This document shows positions 9,491 through 18,293 of a DNA stretch of 64,000 nucleotides, in pieces. The translations under genes and the position numbers were made by a program. Position 1 is the first letter of the stretch. Each line of letters begins with the position of its first letter. The stretch is from Bacillota bacterium. GTDB lineage: Bacteria; Bacillota; Clostridia; Lachnospirales; Lachnospiraceae. The stretch is from NCBI GenBank assembly GCA_023423335.1, contig JAFAFU010000037.1:15517-79516 (forward strand), in the 5' to 3' direction. A model generated the notes under the pieces. The model was given only the letters and a program-made list of their open reading frames with translations, had not been told where the DNA came from and did no database searches.

Positions 9491-10528
9491 TTGGGCAAGG
9501 ATGTAGAAATATTCAGAACAGAAGAACTAATAAAATTTTTACAAGAGTTAGCTGCAGAGTATGAAAGGAAATCCGCTGCAATTTCATTGAATAAGCAGGA
9601 TGCACTAGAGAAGCTGTCTGATTGGGAAAGAAAATTAGCTTCGGTTAATGAATTTTATGCGGATAACTCAAATCTTTTTTCGCCGCATAATAAATCTTAT
9701 GATATGGAAGAAGTTAAACAAGGGATTAATGAGGTAAAGTCTCAGCTGGATGAGTTAAACCGGGAAGAAGAAAAACTTCTTTATAATATCAACTATTTAA
9801 AAGGTGCAGCAAATTCAATAGATAAAAGGAATAAGCCCCAAAACGATTTGGGACTTAATATATTAGAGAGCCAGGAGAAGGACCGGCAACGGATTGCCAG
9901 GGACCTGCATGATTCAACGGTTCAGAATCTGACTGGAATCGTCCATAAGATAGAATTGTGTTTACGGCTGGTTGATTTAGATCCTTTGAGGGCTAAACTG
10001 GAGCTGACCGTAATGGCTAATACGGTTAAATCCGTGATAAATGAAATCCGGGAAATCATTTACAACTTGAAACCGATGTCTCTGGACGATTTAGGCTTTG
10101 TGGTGACAGTGGAACGGTATACAAAGCAATTAATGATGAGCCATAATATCAAAGTATATTTTCAATATGAGCAGGAAAGAGATGATATTCATCCGGTTGT
10201 TAAGCTCTCCTTATTTCGGGTAATTCAGGAAGCATGCCATAATGTTCTTAAGCATGCAAATGCCACAAGGATAGATATTGGCGTAAAGTTTGATACGGAC
10301 TTCATCCGGGTGTCGATTAAGGATGACGGAAAAGGATTCGATACGGAGAAGCAGATGGATCGGCTGCCGGAACGTACTTCCGGTTATGGATTGTCGATTA
10401 TGAAGGAAAGAATATACTTGTTATCAGGCACTATGAAGATTTTTTCAGAGATAAATAAGGGCACAATTATAACCATTACGGTACCTTTAACAATTTACAA
10501 GGGGGAAAAGAATGAGCAGACCGATTAA
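9491..10528 (+). CDS. Cytoplasmic sensor histidine kinase, DegS/NarX-like (HisKA_3)
   Basis: The protein has no membrane segment. Residues 1-120 are largely coiled coil. Residues 130-150 form the HisKA_3 phosphoacceptor helix RQRIARDLHDSTVQNL with His140. The HATPase_c domain follows (N box EACHNVLKHANA, then DDGKGFD and GYGLSIMKER). This resembles DegS and related intracellular sensors. Start is TTG at 9491 with AAGGATGG upstream. The stop overlaps the next gene by 17 bp, so kinase and regulator are translationally coupled. The signal is unknown. Confidence 0.9.
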   Translation: MGKDVEIFRTEELIKFLQELAAEYERKSAAISLNKQDALEKLSDWERKLASVNEFYADNSNLFSPHNKSYDMEEVKQGINEVKSQLDELNREEEKLLYNINYLKGAANSIDKRNKPQNDLGLNILESQEKDRQRIARDLHDSTVQNLTGIVHKIELCLRLVDLDPLRAKLELTVMANTVKSVINEIREIIYNLKPMSLDDLGFVVTVERYTKQLMMSHNIKVYFQYEQERDDIHPVVKLSLFRVIQEACHNVLKHANATRIDIGVKFDTDFIRVSIKDDGKGFDTEKQMDRLPERTSGYGLSIMKERIYLLSGTMKIFSEINKGTIITITVPLTIYKGEKNEQTD

Positions 10529-11165
10529 TATCATGATTGCCGACGATCATTCGATGGTCAGAGAAGGTATTAAGCAGATACTGGAGTTAGACGGAGACAT
10601 CATAGTGAATGGTGAGGCTGGCGATGGAAGACAGTGCATTGAACTGTTGAGCAAAAAGCAGACAGATGTTTTATTGTTAGATATTAATATGCCGAATATG
10701 AATGGGTTGCAGGTATTGCAACATCTTCGGGAAAAGAAGAGAAATATGAAAATATTAATTCTTACCATTCATAATGAAGTTGAATATCTTGTAAGAGCAG
10801 TTGAAATCGGTGTTGATGGGTACGTACTGAAGGATTCGGATTCTTCCGTATTAAAAAAGGCAATCTTTAGCCTTTATCGGGGAGAGACCTTTATCCAACC
10901 GGAATTAACGCCTATGTTAAAGGCACGGATGGAGGAAAAAAATTCTATCGGAAACAGCGGTGACGATTCACTTACCAGAAGAGAAATCGAAGTATTGAAG
11001 TTGCTGGCAGAAGGTCTTTTCAATAAGGAGATCGCCTACACGCTGGATATTAGTGAGAAGACAGTAAAGAATCATGTATCTAATATATTTAAGAAAATTA
11101 ATGTGTCAGATCGGACACAGGCGGCGGTATATGCGATCAAGAATAATTTTGTTGATATATTCTAA
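10512..11165 (+). CDS. NarL/DegU-family response regulator
   Basis: Receiver domain with acidic pair D11-D12, phosphoacceptor D57 (LLLDINMP) and a YVLKD lysine; then a LuxR-type helix-turn-helix (LTRREIEVLKLLAEG ... SEKTVKNHVSNIF). It is the cognate partner of the overlapping kinase. At 217 residues it matches DegU, LiaR and their relatives. Targets cannot be told from this window. Transcription ends at the hairpin 11181-11209, which is also a parS site. Confidence 0.93.
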   Translation: MSRPINIMIADDHSMVREGIKQILELDGDIIVNGEAGDGRQCIELLSKKQTDVLLLDINMPNMNGLQVLQHLREKKRNMKILILTIHNEVEYLVRAVEIGVDGYVLKDSDSSVLKKAIFSLYRGETFIQPELTPMLKARMEEKNSIGNSGDDSLTRREIEVLKLLAEGLFNKEIAYTLDISEKTVKNHVSNIFKKINVSDRTQAAVYAIKNNFVDIF

Positions 11166-11180
11166 CAATAGAGAGTAATG

Positions 11181-11209
11181 GGATGTTTCACGTGAAACAT
11201 CCTTTTTTT
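11181..11209 (+). terminator. parS site 1 forming the stem of a Rho-independent terminator
   Basis: Bases 11181-11202 are a perfect 22-bp palindrome followed by seven T. Its inner 16 bp, 11184-11199, are TGTTTCACGTGAAACA, the consensus ParB-binding parS sequence. The same DNA can therefore nucleate ParB and, as RNA, end the response-regulator transcript. Confidence 0.85.
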
Positions 11210-11263
11210 GTTTAACAGACAGTACCGCGTTAGAAATAATAACACGATAAATTCTCTGATACA

Positions 11264-11279
11264 GGTTTCACGTGAAACA
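11264..11279. promoter_or_regulatory. parS site 2 (one mismatch)
   Basis: GGTTTCACGTGAAACA differs from consensus parS only in its first base. It lies 80 bp from site 1 and upstream of parA. Its last four bases are part of a 6-bp repeat that flanks the inverted-repeat element at 11282-11495. Confidence 0.8.
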
Positions 11280-11281
11280 TT

Positions 11282-11495
11282 TGTTACTGTTCACACCCCA
11301 GTCAAAGATGATACTATGATTTCAACAAATGTTTCCGAAGCCGAAGCCGGAGCCGCTTTCGCTTAGTTGCATTGCGCAACGGTACATAAGGCTTTAAAAA
11401 GCAGAGCCTAAATACCGACGAATGCAAATACTCCTTTTCGAAAATCATTTGTCGAAATCACAGTTGTGTTACTGGCTGGGGGGTGAACAGTAACA
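11282..11495. repeat. 214-bp non-coding element with ~50-bp imperfect terminal inverted repeats (MITE-like)
   Basis: The left end reads TGTTACTGTTCACACCCCAG and the right end, reverse-complemented, TGTTACTGTTCACCCCCCAG: 19 of 20 match. Further in, 11320-11333 (ATTTCAACAAATG region) matches the complement of 11448-11462 in 13 of 14 positions. The hexamer AACATT occurs at 11276-11281 and 11496-11501 directly outside the ends, like a target-site duplication. No ORF lies inside. It fills most of the response-regulator to parA gap. Confidence 0.6.
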
Positions 11496-11553
11496 AACAT
11501 TCCGGCATTATTTTATAAAAAATATATTTCATATAGATATATCATATAAATAA

Positions 11554-11562
11554 TGCTATAAT
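11554..11562 (+). promoter_or_regulatory. Extended -10 promoter for parA
   Basis: TGCTATAAT (TG at 11554-11555, TATAAT at 11557-11562) lies 61 bp before the parA start in AT-rich DNA. No good -35 is seen, in keeping with an extended -10 promoter. Confidence 0.55.
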
Positions 11563-11623
11563 GGATTTTATGTAAGACAATGTGCAAAACATAAGACAAA
11601 ATGAAAAGGGGGAGGGCTGTGAC

Positions 11624-12442
11624 ATGGCTAGGATTATTGCAATTGCAAACCAAAAGGGTGGGGTTGGTAAGACAACAACAGCAATAAATTTATCAGCCTG
11701 CTTAGCAGAGAAGAACAAAAAGGTACTGACAATCGATATCGATCCGCAGGGCAATACCTCCAGCGGTTTGGGCATAGATAAGAATAAACTGAAGAATACA
11801 ATTTATCAGATGATAATTGGGGATTGTTCTTTAGAGGAGTGTCGGATTGTAAGTGACATTAAAAATCTGCATGTACTTCCTTCTAATGTTAACCTTGCGG
11901 GAGCAGAGATAGAATTGATTGGAATTGAAGGCCGGGAATACATATTAAAGAAACATGTTGATAAAGTCAGAGAGGAATATGATTTTATTATTATAGATTG
12001 CCCCCCATCTTTAAATACCCTTACGGTCAATGCAATGACTACTGCAGACACCGTATTGGTTCCTATTCAATGCGAATTCTATGCCTTAGAGGGTCTGACA
12101 CAGCTGATACATACGATAAATCTTGTCAAACACAGATTAAATCCCAATTTGGAGATGGAAGGTGTAGTGTTTACTATGTTTGATGCCAGGACAAATCTTT
12201 CTTTACAGGTAGTTGAGAATGTGAAGGCGAATCTGAAGCAGAACATTTATAAAACAATTATACCGAGGAATGTCCGTTTAGCAGAGGCACCCAGCCATGG
12301 AATACCGATCAATCTTTATGATCCTAAATCGGCAGGAGCAGATGGATACCGTCAATTGGCAATGGAGGTCATTGAAAAAGACGAGGCTGAGATGTATGAA
12401 AAGAATGAAATCAGTGAAATCAAGTTCCGAAGAAAAAAGTAG
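11624..12442 (+). CDS. parA: Chromosome-partitioning ATPase ParA (Soj)
   Basis: Walker-type ATPase that acts with ParB-parS complexes near the origin in segregation and control of DnaA. The protein begins MARIIAIANQKGGVGKTTTA with the deviant Walker A KGGVGKTT at residues 11-18; Walker B-like DFIIIDCPPS and the family LAEAPSHG motif follow. The ATG at 11624 is preceded by GGGGGAGGG at 8 nt, so it is preferred to the GTG at 11582. Length is 272. parB follows after 51 bp. Confidence 0.95.
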   Translation: MARIIAIANQKGGVGKTTTAINLSACLAEKNKKVLTIDIDPQGNTSSGLGIDKNKLKNTIYQMIIGDCSLEECRIVSDIKNLHVLPSNVNLAGAEIELIGIEGREYILKKHVDKVREEYDFIIIDCPPSLNTLTVNAMTTADTVLVPIQCEFYALEGLTQLIHTINLVKHRLNPNLEMEGVVFTMFDARTNLSLQVVENVKANLKQNIYKTIIPRNVRLAEAPSHGIPINLYDPKSAGADGYRQLAMEVIEKDEAEMYEKNEISEIKFRRKK

Positions 12443-12493
12443 CAGTATCCATTGATCTGGCAAGTAATGTAGAAAAGTATAAGGAGGATACAT

Positions 12494-13375
12494 ATGTCTG
12501 CACTAAAAAAAGGGTTGGGTAAAGGACTTGACATTATGATACCCGAGCGTATTGTTGATACAGAGGAAGTAAAGATGGAGAATGTTTCACGTGAAACATT
12601 GATACATATCAGCAATATCGAGCCGAATAAAGCGCAGCCCCGCAAAAAGTTTGATGAAGATTCCCTGCAGGAGCTGGCAGACTCCATTAAGCAATATGGA
12701 ATTATAGAGCCCTTGATTGTCCAGAAAAGGGATAAGTATTATGAGATAATTGCGGGTGAAAGACGATGGAGAGCTGCCAGGATAGCGGGACTTAAGGAAG
12801 TCCCGGTGGTTATTAAGGACTATACTCCACAGGAAATTGTAGAAATTGCTTTAATAGAAAACATCCAAAGAGAGGACCTTAATCCGATTGAAGAAGCATA
12901 TGCATTTCAAAGACTGATTCAGGAGTTTCATTTAAAGCAGGATGAACTGGCAGAACGTGTTTCAAAAAGCCGTGCGGCAGTAACAAATTCAATGAGATTA
13001 TTAAAATTGGACGCAAGAGTGCAGCAGATGCTGATTGATGACATTTTGTCCAGCGGTCATGCCAGGGCTCTTCTTCCGATTGAGGATGCAGATATACAGT
13101 ACCAAACAGCATGTAGAATTTTTGATGAGAAAATGAGTGTCCGTGAAACGGAAAAGCTGGTGAAGAAAATCCTTAGCGGAAAGCCTCAGAAGCAGTATGC
13201 AGTAGCTGACGAGAAAGATTTTGTTTACCGAGAGTTGGAAGAGAGGTTTCGTAACATCATCGGAACAAAGGTTTCCATACAAAGAAAGCAGAAAAATAAA
13301 GGAAGGATAGAGATTGAATACTATTCCGACGAAGAATTGGAACGGATCATTGAGATGTTTGAAGCTTTATCATAA
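12494..13375 (+). CDS. parB: Chromosome-partitioning protein ParB (Spo0J)
   Basis: CTP-dependent DNA clamp that loads at parS. The 293-residue product starts with KKGLGKGLD, has the CTP-binding/arginine motif GERRWRAAR at 88-96, ENIQREDLNPIEEA, a helix-turn-helix (QDELAERVSKSRAAVTNSMRLL) and a C-terminal dimerisation domain. Start ATG follows AAGGAGG. Codons 30-35 (Asn-Val-Ser-Arg-Glu-Thr) are written by a perfect parS at 12583-12598, so the gene contains its own product's loading site. Confidence 0.95.
   Translation: MSALKKGLGKGLDIMIPERIVDTEEVKMENVSRETLIHISNIEPNKAQPRKKFDEDSLQELADSIKQYGIIEPLIVQKRDKYYEIIAGERRWRAARIAGLKEVPVVIKDYTPQEIVEIALIENIQREDLNPIEEAYAFQRLIQEFHLKQDELAERVSKSRAAVTNSMRLLKLDARVQQMLIDDILSSGHARALLPIEDADIQYQTACRIFDEKMSVRETEKLVKKILSGKPQKQYAVADEKDFVYRELEERFRNIIGTKVSIQRKQKNKGRIEIEYYSDEELERIIEMFEALS
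12583..12598. promoter_or_regulatory. parS site 3 inside parB
   Basis: TGTTTCACGTGAAACA is a perfect 16-bp consensus parS. It encodes residues N30-T35 of ParB. parS inside a coding sequence yielding NVSRET is a common Firmicutes pattern. Confidence 0.92.
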
Positions 13376-13426
13376 AACACAAATGTAAACAAATGTAAAT
13401 AATATACGTAATGGAGGAACGTAGTA

Positions 13427-13939
13427 ATGGATTTAAATAAGCTTATAACGGATAATATAATGATATTCACGGTCGGCCTGGCATCTATCAGCCTGCTAAT
13501 ACTGCTTCTGCTAATCATCACAATGGTAAAGCTGCGAAAAATGAATTTAAAATATAAACAGTTTATGACAGGCTCTGACGGAAGGAATTTGGAATCTAAG
13601 ATATTAGCCAGGTTTTCGGATATCGATGGTTTAAAAGCGGATGGAAAACAGATTCATGAGGAGCTGAATAAAATAAAAGAGAATTTACTGCTTACTTATC
13701 AGAAGGTTGGAGTAGTCAAATACGATGCTTTCAAGGAGATGGGCGGAAAGCTTAGCTTCGTACTGGCACTGCTGGATAAGAATAATAACGGCATTCTTTT
13801 GAATTCTGTTCATAGCAGCAGAGAAGGCTGCTATACTTACCTGAAGGAAATAATTAAAGGAGAATCTTTCCTGGAATTATCGGAGGATGAGCGAAGTGCT
13901 TTAAACCAGGCAATGAATAGCAGCAACCTTATGGTATAG
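13427..13939 (+). CDS. DUF4446-family membrane-anchored protein
   Basis: A 170-residue protein with one N-terminal membrane helix (about residues 14-36, LASISLLILLLLIITMVKL), then a coiled-coil stretch and a compact domain containing VGVVKYDAFKEMGGKLSF and LALLDKNNNGILLNSVHSR-like sequence. This matches the DUF4446 family, often next to parB in Clostridia. Function is unknown. It lies 51 bp after parB and ends before a bidirectional terminator. Confidence 0.85.
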   Translation: MDLNKLITDNIMIFTVGLASISLLILLLLIITMVKLRKMNLKYKQFMTGSDGRNLESKILARFSDIDGLKADGKQIHEELNKIKENLLLTYQKVGVVKYDAFKEMGGKLSFVLALLDKNNNGILLNSVHSSREGCYTYLKEIIKGESFLELSEDERSALNQAMNSSNLMV

Positions 13940-13952
13940 GAACATGGCTGTT

Positions 13953-13999
13953 AAAAACCGAAGTCCCGCGGTAAGTTAACTACAGGACTTCGGTTTTTT
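13953..13999. terminator. Bidirectional terminator between DUF4446 gene and adhE
   Basis: Arms CCGAAGTCC (13958-13966) and GGACTTCGG (13985-13993) are perfect; A-run on the left and TTTTTT on the right let it serve both converging genes. Confidence 0.88.
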
Positions 14000-14007
14000 C
14001 TTATTTA

Positions 14008-16635
14008 TTACTGTGCCTTCTTAACAGGAACATTATCTTTGCCATAGTATGCAGTCAGATATAAAGCTTCTAATTCACTTACCAGGGGAAGCCTTGGGTT
14101 TGCAGTGGTACATTGGTCACCAAAAGCCAGGTCGGCCAGCTCGGAAACCTTGGAAAGGAAGGCTTTCTCATCAATTCCATATTCCTTTAAGGTGGAAGGA
14201 ATACCAAGATGCTTATTCAGTTCTTCAACTTCCTTTGCAAGCATTTCGACTGCATCTGCTTTACTCTTCGGGGTTCTGCCAAGGCGGAGCATCAGTTCAT
14301 AGATCTTATCACTGACGATATAGCTCTCATATTTTGGCCAGGAGTTAAACTTGGTAGGGCATTCGACACCGTTATAGCGGATAACATGGGGAAGCAGGAT
14401 GGCATTGGCGCAGCCGTGAGGAATATGATATTCTCCGCCAAGCTTGTGAGCTAAGGAGTGGTTAATTCCAAGGAAAGCATTTGTAAAGGCCATACCGGCA
14501 ATGGTTGAAGCATTATGCATCTTTTCTCTGGCTACCGGGTTTGCTGCGCCCTGGTCATAGGATTCCTTGAGATAACGGAAAACCATATCAATTGCATGGA
14601 TGGCAAGGGCGTCGGTATAATCAGAAGCAATAATGGAGATATAAGCTTCAATTGCGTGGGTTAAAACATCCATTCCGGTCCAGGCTGTGGATTTCTTTGG
14701 AACGCTCATAACAAAATCAGGATCAATGATCGCAACATCAGGAGTCAGTTCATAATCGGCCAGCGGATATTTCTTATTTTCCCTCTTATCGGAGATAACG
14801 GCAAAGGAGGTTACCTCCGATCCGGTTCCCGAAGTAGTTGGAATAGCAACAAACTGAGCTTTTTTACCTAAGGCCGGGAATTTATAAGCCCTTTTCCGGA
14901 TATCAAGGAACTTCAGGGACATATTCCTAAAATCAGCTTCCGGATGCTCATAAAAAAGCCACATTCCTTTTGCCGCATCGATTGCGGAGCCGCCGCCGAG
15001 GGCAATGATAACATCCGGTTTATACTTGTTCATGGCATCTACACCGGTCAGGATGGTGTCAAGACTGGGGTCAGGCTCAACCTGGTCGAAAATCTCACAG
15101 TGTACATAATCGGGTCTTTTTCTTAACTGATACAGAACCTTATTGACATAACCCAGTTCAGTCATGGAAGGATCTGTTACGATGAAAGCTTTGGTGATAC
15201 CGGGCATCTTTGCCAGATAAGCAGTAGAGCCGGACTCGAAATATATCTTGCTGGGAACCTTAAACCATTGCATATTAACTCTCCTCTTTGCCACACGCTT
15301 GTAGTTTACCAAATCAACAGCGGATACATTATGGGTTGTAGAATTACCGCCATAAGAGCCGCAGCCGAGAGTCAGGGAAGGCATATTCGTATTATAGAGA
15401 TCACCAATGGCGCCATGGGTGGACGGGGAGTTTACTATAATTCGTCCTGTTCGCATTCGTGCAGAGAAAGCATTGATGACGTTTGCATCTGTAGAATGAA
15501 TAACGCTGGAGTGACCTAAGCCGCCAAGATCAATCATTTTCTCACATAGAAGGAAACCCTTCTCTGCGTCGGCAGCTTTGATTACGGCAAGGACCGGAGA
15601 TAATTTTTCCTTGGATAAGGGATAGCCTTCTCCCACTCCCTCAATTTCCGTACATAAAATTTTGGTATACTCCGGAATAACAATACCGGCAAGGGAAGCA
15701 ATGTGAGCCGGAGATTGACCGACAATGGCCGGATTTACATTCCCGGTTTCCTTATTAATTACCACAGGCTCCAAAAGCCTGATTTCTTCCTTAGTGGCAA
15801 AATAACAGCCGGCTTTTTTCATAAGACTGACCGTTTCCGCATATATGGGGCCTTCAATGATTGCAGCCTGTTCGGAAGCACAGATCATACCGTTGTCAAA
15901 GGATTTTGATAATACCAGGTCATTTACCGCACGTTTTAAATTGGCAGTCTTCTCTATAAAACAGGGAACATTACCCGGTCCTACACCAAGAGCAGGCTTG
16001 CCGGCAGAATAGGCTTGCTTTACCATACCCGCCCCGCCGGTTGCAAGGATCATGGAGACATTGGGATGATTCATCAGTTCTCTGGTCGCATCAATGGAAG
16101 GGTATTCAATCCATTGGATGCAGTGCTTGGGAGCACCGGCCTTAAGTGCTGCCTCATATAAGGTTCGGGCGGCCTCAGCCGAACATTTCTGTGCACTGGG
16201 ATGGAAGCCGAAGATAATGGGGTTCCTGGTCTTGATGCAAGTCAGACATTTGAACATGGTGGTTGAAGTAGGATTTGTGACCGGTGTAACACCGGCAACG
16301 ACTCCGACCGGTTCCGCAACGATCATATAATCCTCTTCCTCATTGTCTTCGATTATACCGACGGTCTTTTGGTATTTGATCGAATGCCATACATATTCGG
16401 TTGCAAAGATGTTTTTTGTAATCTTATCCTCATAAATACCTCTTCCGGTCTCCTCAACAGCCATCTTCGCCAGCAGCTGCTGCTTTGAAAGACCGGCCAG
16501 GGCCATCTCATGGACAATTTTGTCGATGGTCTCCTGATCCATCCTTAAAAATTCATTTAAGGCGGTAAGGGCGTTATCCACTAATAAATTCACATGTTCC
16601 TTCGGGGTAGGCTGATTTATATTTCCATTCTTCAT
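14008..16635 (-). CDS. adhE: Bifunctional acetaldehyde-CoA/alcohol dehydrogenase
   Basis: AdhE reduces acetyl-CoA to acetaldehyde and then ethanol, recycling two NADH in fermentation; family members assemble into spirosomes. The 875-residue product has an N-terminal aldehyde dehydrogenase domain with GVGPGN (217-222) and catalytic Cys252 (NGMICASEQ), a linker, and an iron-dependent alcohol dehydrogenase domain with GGGSAIDAAK, the metal ligand region GINHSLAHKLGG and IPHGCANAILLPH. Length is normal. The start ATG has an AAGGAGG site. Promoter and Rex operator lie upstream. Confidence 0.97.
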   Translation of the reverse strand: MKNGNINQPTPKEHVNLLVDNALTALNEFLRMDQETIDKIVHEMALAGLSKQQLLAKMAVEETGRGIYEDKITKNIFATEYVWHSIKYQKTVGIIEDNEEEDYMIVAEPVGVVAGVTPVTNPTSTTMFKCLTCIKTRNPIIFGFHPSAQKCSAEAARTLYEAALKAGAPKHCIQWIEYPSIDATRELMNHPNVSMILATGGAGMVKQAYSAGKPALGVGPGNVPCFIEKTANLKRAVNDLVLSKSFDNGMICASEQAAIIEGPIYAETVSLMKKAGCYFATKEEIRLLEPVVINKETGNVNPAIVGQSPAHIASLAGIVIPEYTKILCTEIEGVGEGYPLSKEKLSPVLAVIKAADAEKGFLLCEKMIDLGGLGHSSVIHSTDANVINAFSARMRTGRIIVNSPSTHGAIGDLYNTNMPSLTLGCGSYGGNSTTHNVSAVDLVNYKRVAKRRVNMQWFKVPSKIYFESGSTAYLAKMPGITKAFIVTDPSMTELGYVNKVLYQLRKRPDYVHCEIFDQVEPDPSLDTILTGVDAMNKYKPDVIIALGGGSAIDAAKGMWLFYEHPEADFRNMSLKFLDIRKRAYKFPALGKKAQFVAIPTTSGTGSEVTSFAVISDKRENKKYPLADYELTPDVAIIDPDFVMSVPKKSTAWTGMDVLTHAIEAYISIIASDYTDALAIHAIDMVFRYLKESYDQGAANPVAREKMHNASTIAGMAFTNAFLGINHSLAHKLGGEYHIPHGCANAILLPHVIRYNGVECPTKFNSWPKYESYIVSDKIYELMLRLGRTPKSKADAVEMLAKEVEELNKHLGIPSTLKEYGIDEKAFLSKVSELADLAFGDQCTTANPRLPLVSELEALYLTAYYGKDNVPVKKAQ

Positions 16636-16650
16636 AAGGGTCCTCCTTGA

Positions 16651-16668
16651 TTGTTAAAATTTTAACAC
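16651..16668 (-). promoter_or_regulatory. Rex operator upstream of adhE
   Basis: TTGTTAAAATTTTAACAC matches the Rex consensus TTGTTAA-N4-TTAACAA at all fixed positions but the last. It lies just downstream of the likely start point and 15 bp before the adhE ATG. Rex is the NADH/NAD+-sensing repressor, so ethanol formation would be induced at high NADH. A weaker match at 16718-16735 lies just upstream of the -35. Confidence 0.8.
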
Positions 16669-16682
16669 TTGCTTCTGAGATA

Positions 16683-16711
16683 AATATAACAGAAATACTT
16701 TTCCTTGTCAA
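16683..16711 (-). promoter_or_regulatory. Sigma-A promoter for adhE
   Basis: On the minus strand TTGACA (16706-16711) and TATATT (16683-16688) are 17 bp apart, giving a start near 16676, immediately before the Rex site. Confidence 0.85.
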
Positions 16712-16986
16712 AGGATATTGTTAAATAAATAACGATAAAAATTTAGACTAAAATTTTATTTCTTTGTTGCTTATATACAAAAGCATAGGAGGAAAAAAAA
16801 TAGCCTTGGGACAAATAGTAATATGTAATTCCATTTATTTGCACTATAAATTGGCATAGAACTATTGTATGATTGAAAATATATAGTAAAAAGAGGATGA
16901 TATGGTTAATGTTATGATAAAGATTCGGTTACCATCGGTAATAAATAACATGAAGGCCATGTCCCGGGTAAAAGAAAGGATTAACA

Positions 16987-18051
16987 ATGAGAATAATCTC
17001 AATTGATTCCGTTAAGGGGAATGAATTACTGGCAAAGGACATTCTTAACAGTAATAATTCTGTATTAATGACGGCTGGAACAGTAGTAAAAAGAGAATAT
17101 GTAGGTCGGTTACGGGATCTTGATATAGATTTTATTTATGTGGAAGATGAGTTTGCCCAGGGGGTGAATTTGACAGAGAGCCTGGAGCTTCAGATTAAAG
17201 AACAATGTCAGGAAGCAGTCCGGAGCATTCTGTTAAAATACTCTTACCACAATGACAATGAATTGGAAGAGATCCGGATAATTGCGGATGAGATTATATA
17301 TGATATTATGAATGAGCCTGAGGTTATGTATAACCTGTCGAGCATACGAAATAAAAGTGAAAGTACTTATTCCCACTCCTTAAACGTATGTGCTTTATCT
17401 GTCATCCTGGCGATAAAGCTTAAATTAGCCAAGACAAAGATCCGTGAGATAGCAGTGGGCTGCCTTCTTCATGATATTGGTTTTACTTACATAGGCATGG
17501 ATTACAGCAATATTAATATTGAGACCTGCTCACCAAAGGAACTGAAAGAGATTAAGAAACATATTATCTATGGATATTCCGCGGTTGAGAAGGTGGATTG
17601 GCTCTCCCAGACTTCAAAGGATATTATCATCAGCCATCACGAACGGCTGGATGGGACGGGATATCCGTTTCGTCTCAAGGGAGACAAGATTAAAATAGGA
17701 AGTAAGATAGCCGCGGTATGCGATGAATTTGACAGCAGGGTCTACGGAAATCTTATGTCCAAGATGAAGGTGCATGATGCGATTGACTATATTGTCAGTC
17801 AGGCCGGTGTGAAATTTGATTTTAATGTAGTAAAAGCGTTTGTGGACTCTGTGGCCGCCTATCCTACCGGAGCCTTGGTCATAACAAACCAGGAGGAGAT
17901 CGGAATAGTACTCCGGCAAAATCCTAAGTGTCCCACCAGACCCGTAATCCGGATTATAAAGAATAAAGAAGGGGAGAAGCCGGGGGAATGGATTGAAAAG
18001 GATCTGACAAAAGAACTGACACTGTTCATCACAGATACAATCCTGGATTAA
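16987..18051 (+). CDS. HD-GYP domain protein, putative cyclic-di-GMP phosphodiesterase
   Basis: The first 60 or so residues form a small N-terminal domain seen in many HD-GYP proteins. Residues 125-300 carry the HD-GYP fold: H130 in the SHSLNV helix, HD at 162-163 (CLLHDIG), HHERLDGTGYP at 217-227 and AAVCDEFDS. The GYP triad is intact, so c-di-GMP hydrolysis is likely but unproven. ATG follows GAAAGGATT. The 350-bp gap from adhE holds the adhE control sites and AT-rich sequence with no clear promoter for this gene. Confidence 0.9.
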   Translation: MRIISIDSVKGNELLAKDILNSNNSVLMTAGTVVKREYVGRLRDLDIDFIYVEDEFAQGVNLTESLELQIKEQCQEAVRSILLKYSYHNDNELEEIRIIADEIIYDIMNEPEVMYNLSSIRNKSESTYSHSLNVCALSVILAIKLKLAKTKIREIAVGCLLHDIGFTYIGMDYSNINIETCSPKELKEIKKHIIYGYSAVEKVDWLSQTSKDIIISHHERLDGTGYPFRLKGDKIKIGSKIAAVCDEFDSRVYGNLMSKMKVHDAIDYIVSQAGVKFDFNVVKAFVDSVAAYPTGALVITNQEEIGIVLRQNPKCPTRPVIRIIKNKEGEKPGEWIEKDLTKELTLFITDTILD

Positions 18052-18083
18052 CAGGGAAATAGAAACATAGAATCAACACAAAG

Positions 18084-18128
18084 GGAAGGAAATCCGATTG
18101 ACATTGTGGATAACCTTCCTGTTTTTTT
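18084..18128 (+). terminator. Terminator after the HD-GYP gene
   Basis: GGAAGG...ATCC pairs with GGAT...CCTTCC (18084-18095 with 18108-18119), with a run of seven T after one base. Confidence 0.75.
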
Positions 18129-18293
18129 GTACTGCCGTGGAAGAATCCTTAATCTGACGGAATCCTCAGTGATTGAGGTCTTGCACTTTCCTTAGGAATA
18201 TGATATATATAATATCACATGAATTCATGATAGAGAGCGTATGATATAATATCATTATATAAAGTAAACTAATTGGATTGGCAGGTGAAAATA

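Noticed and set aside
16902..17006. Possible 34-residue leader ORF overlapping the start of the HD-GYP gene
   Set aside because: It has an AGAGGA-like site, but the peptide has no recognisable feature and its frame simply runs into the larger gene. Too weak to list.
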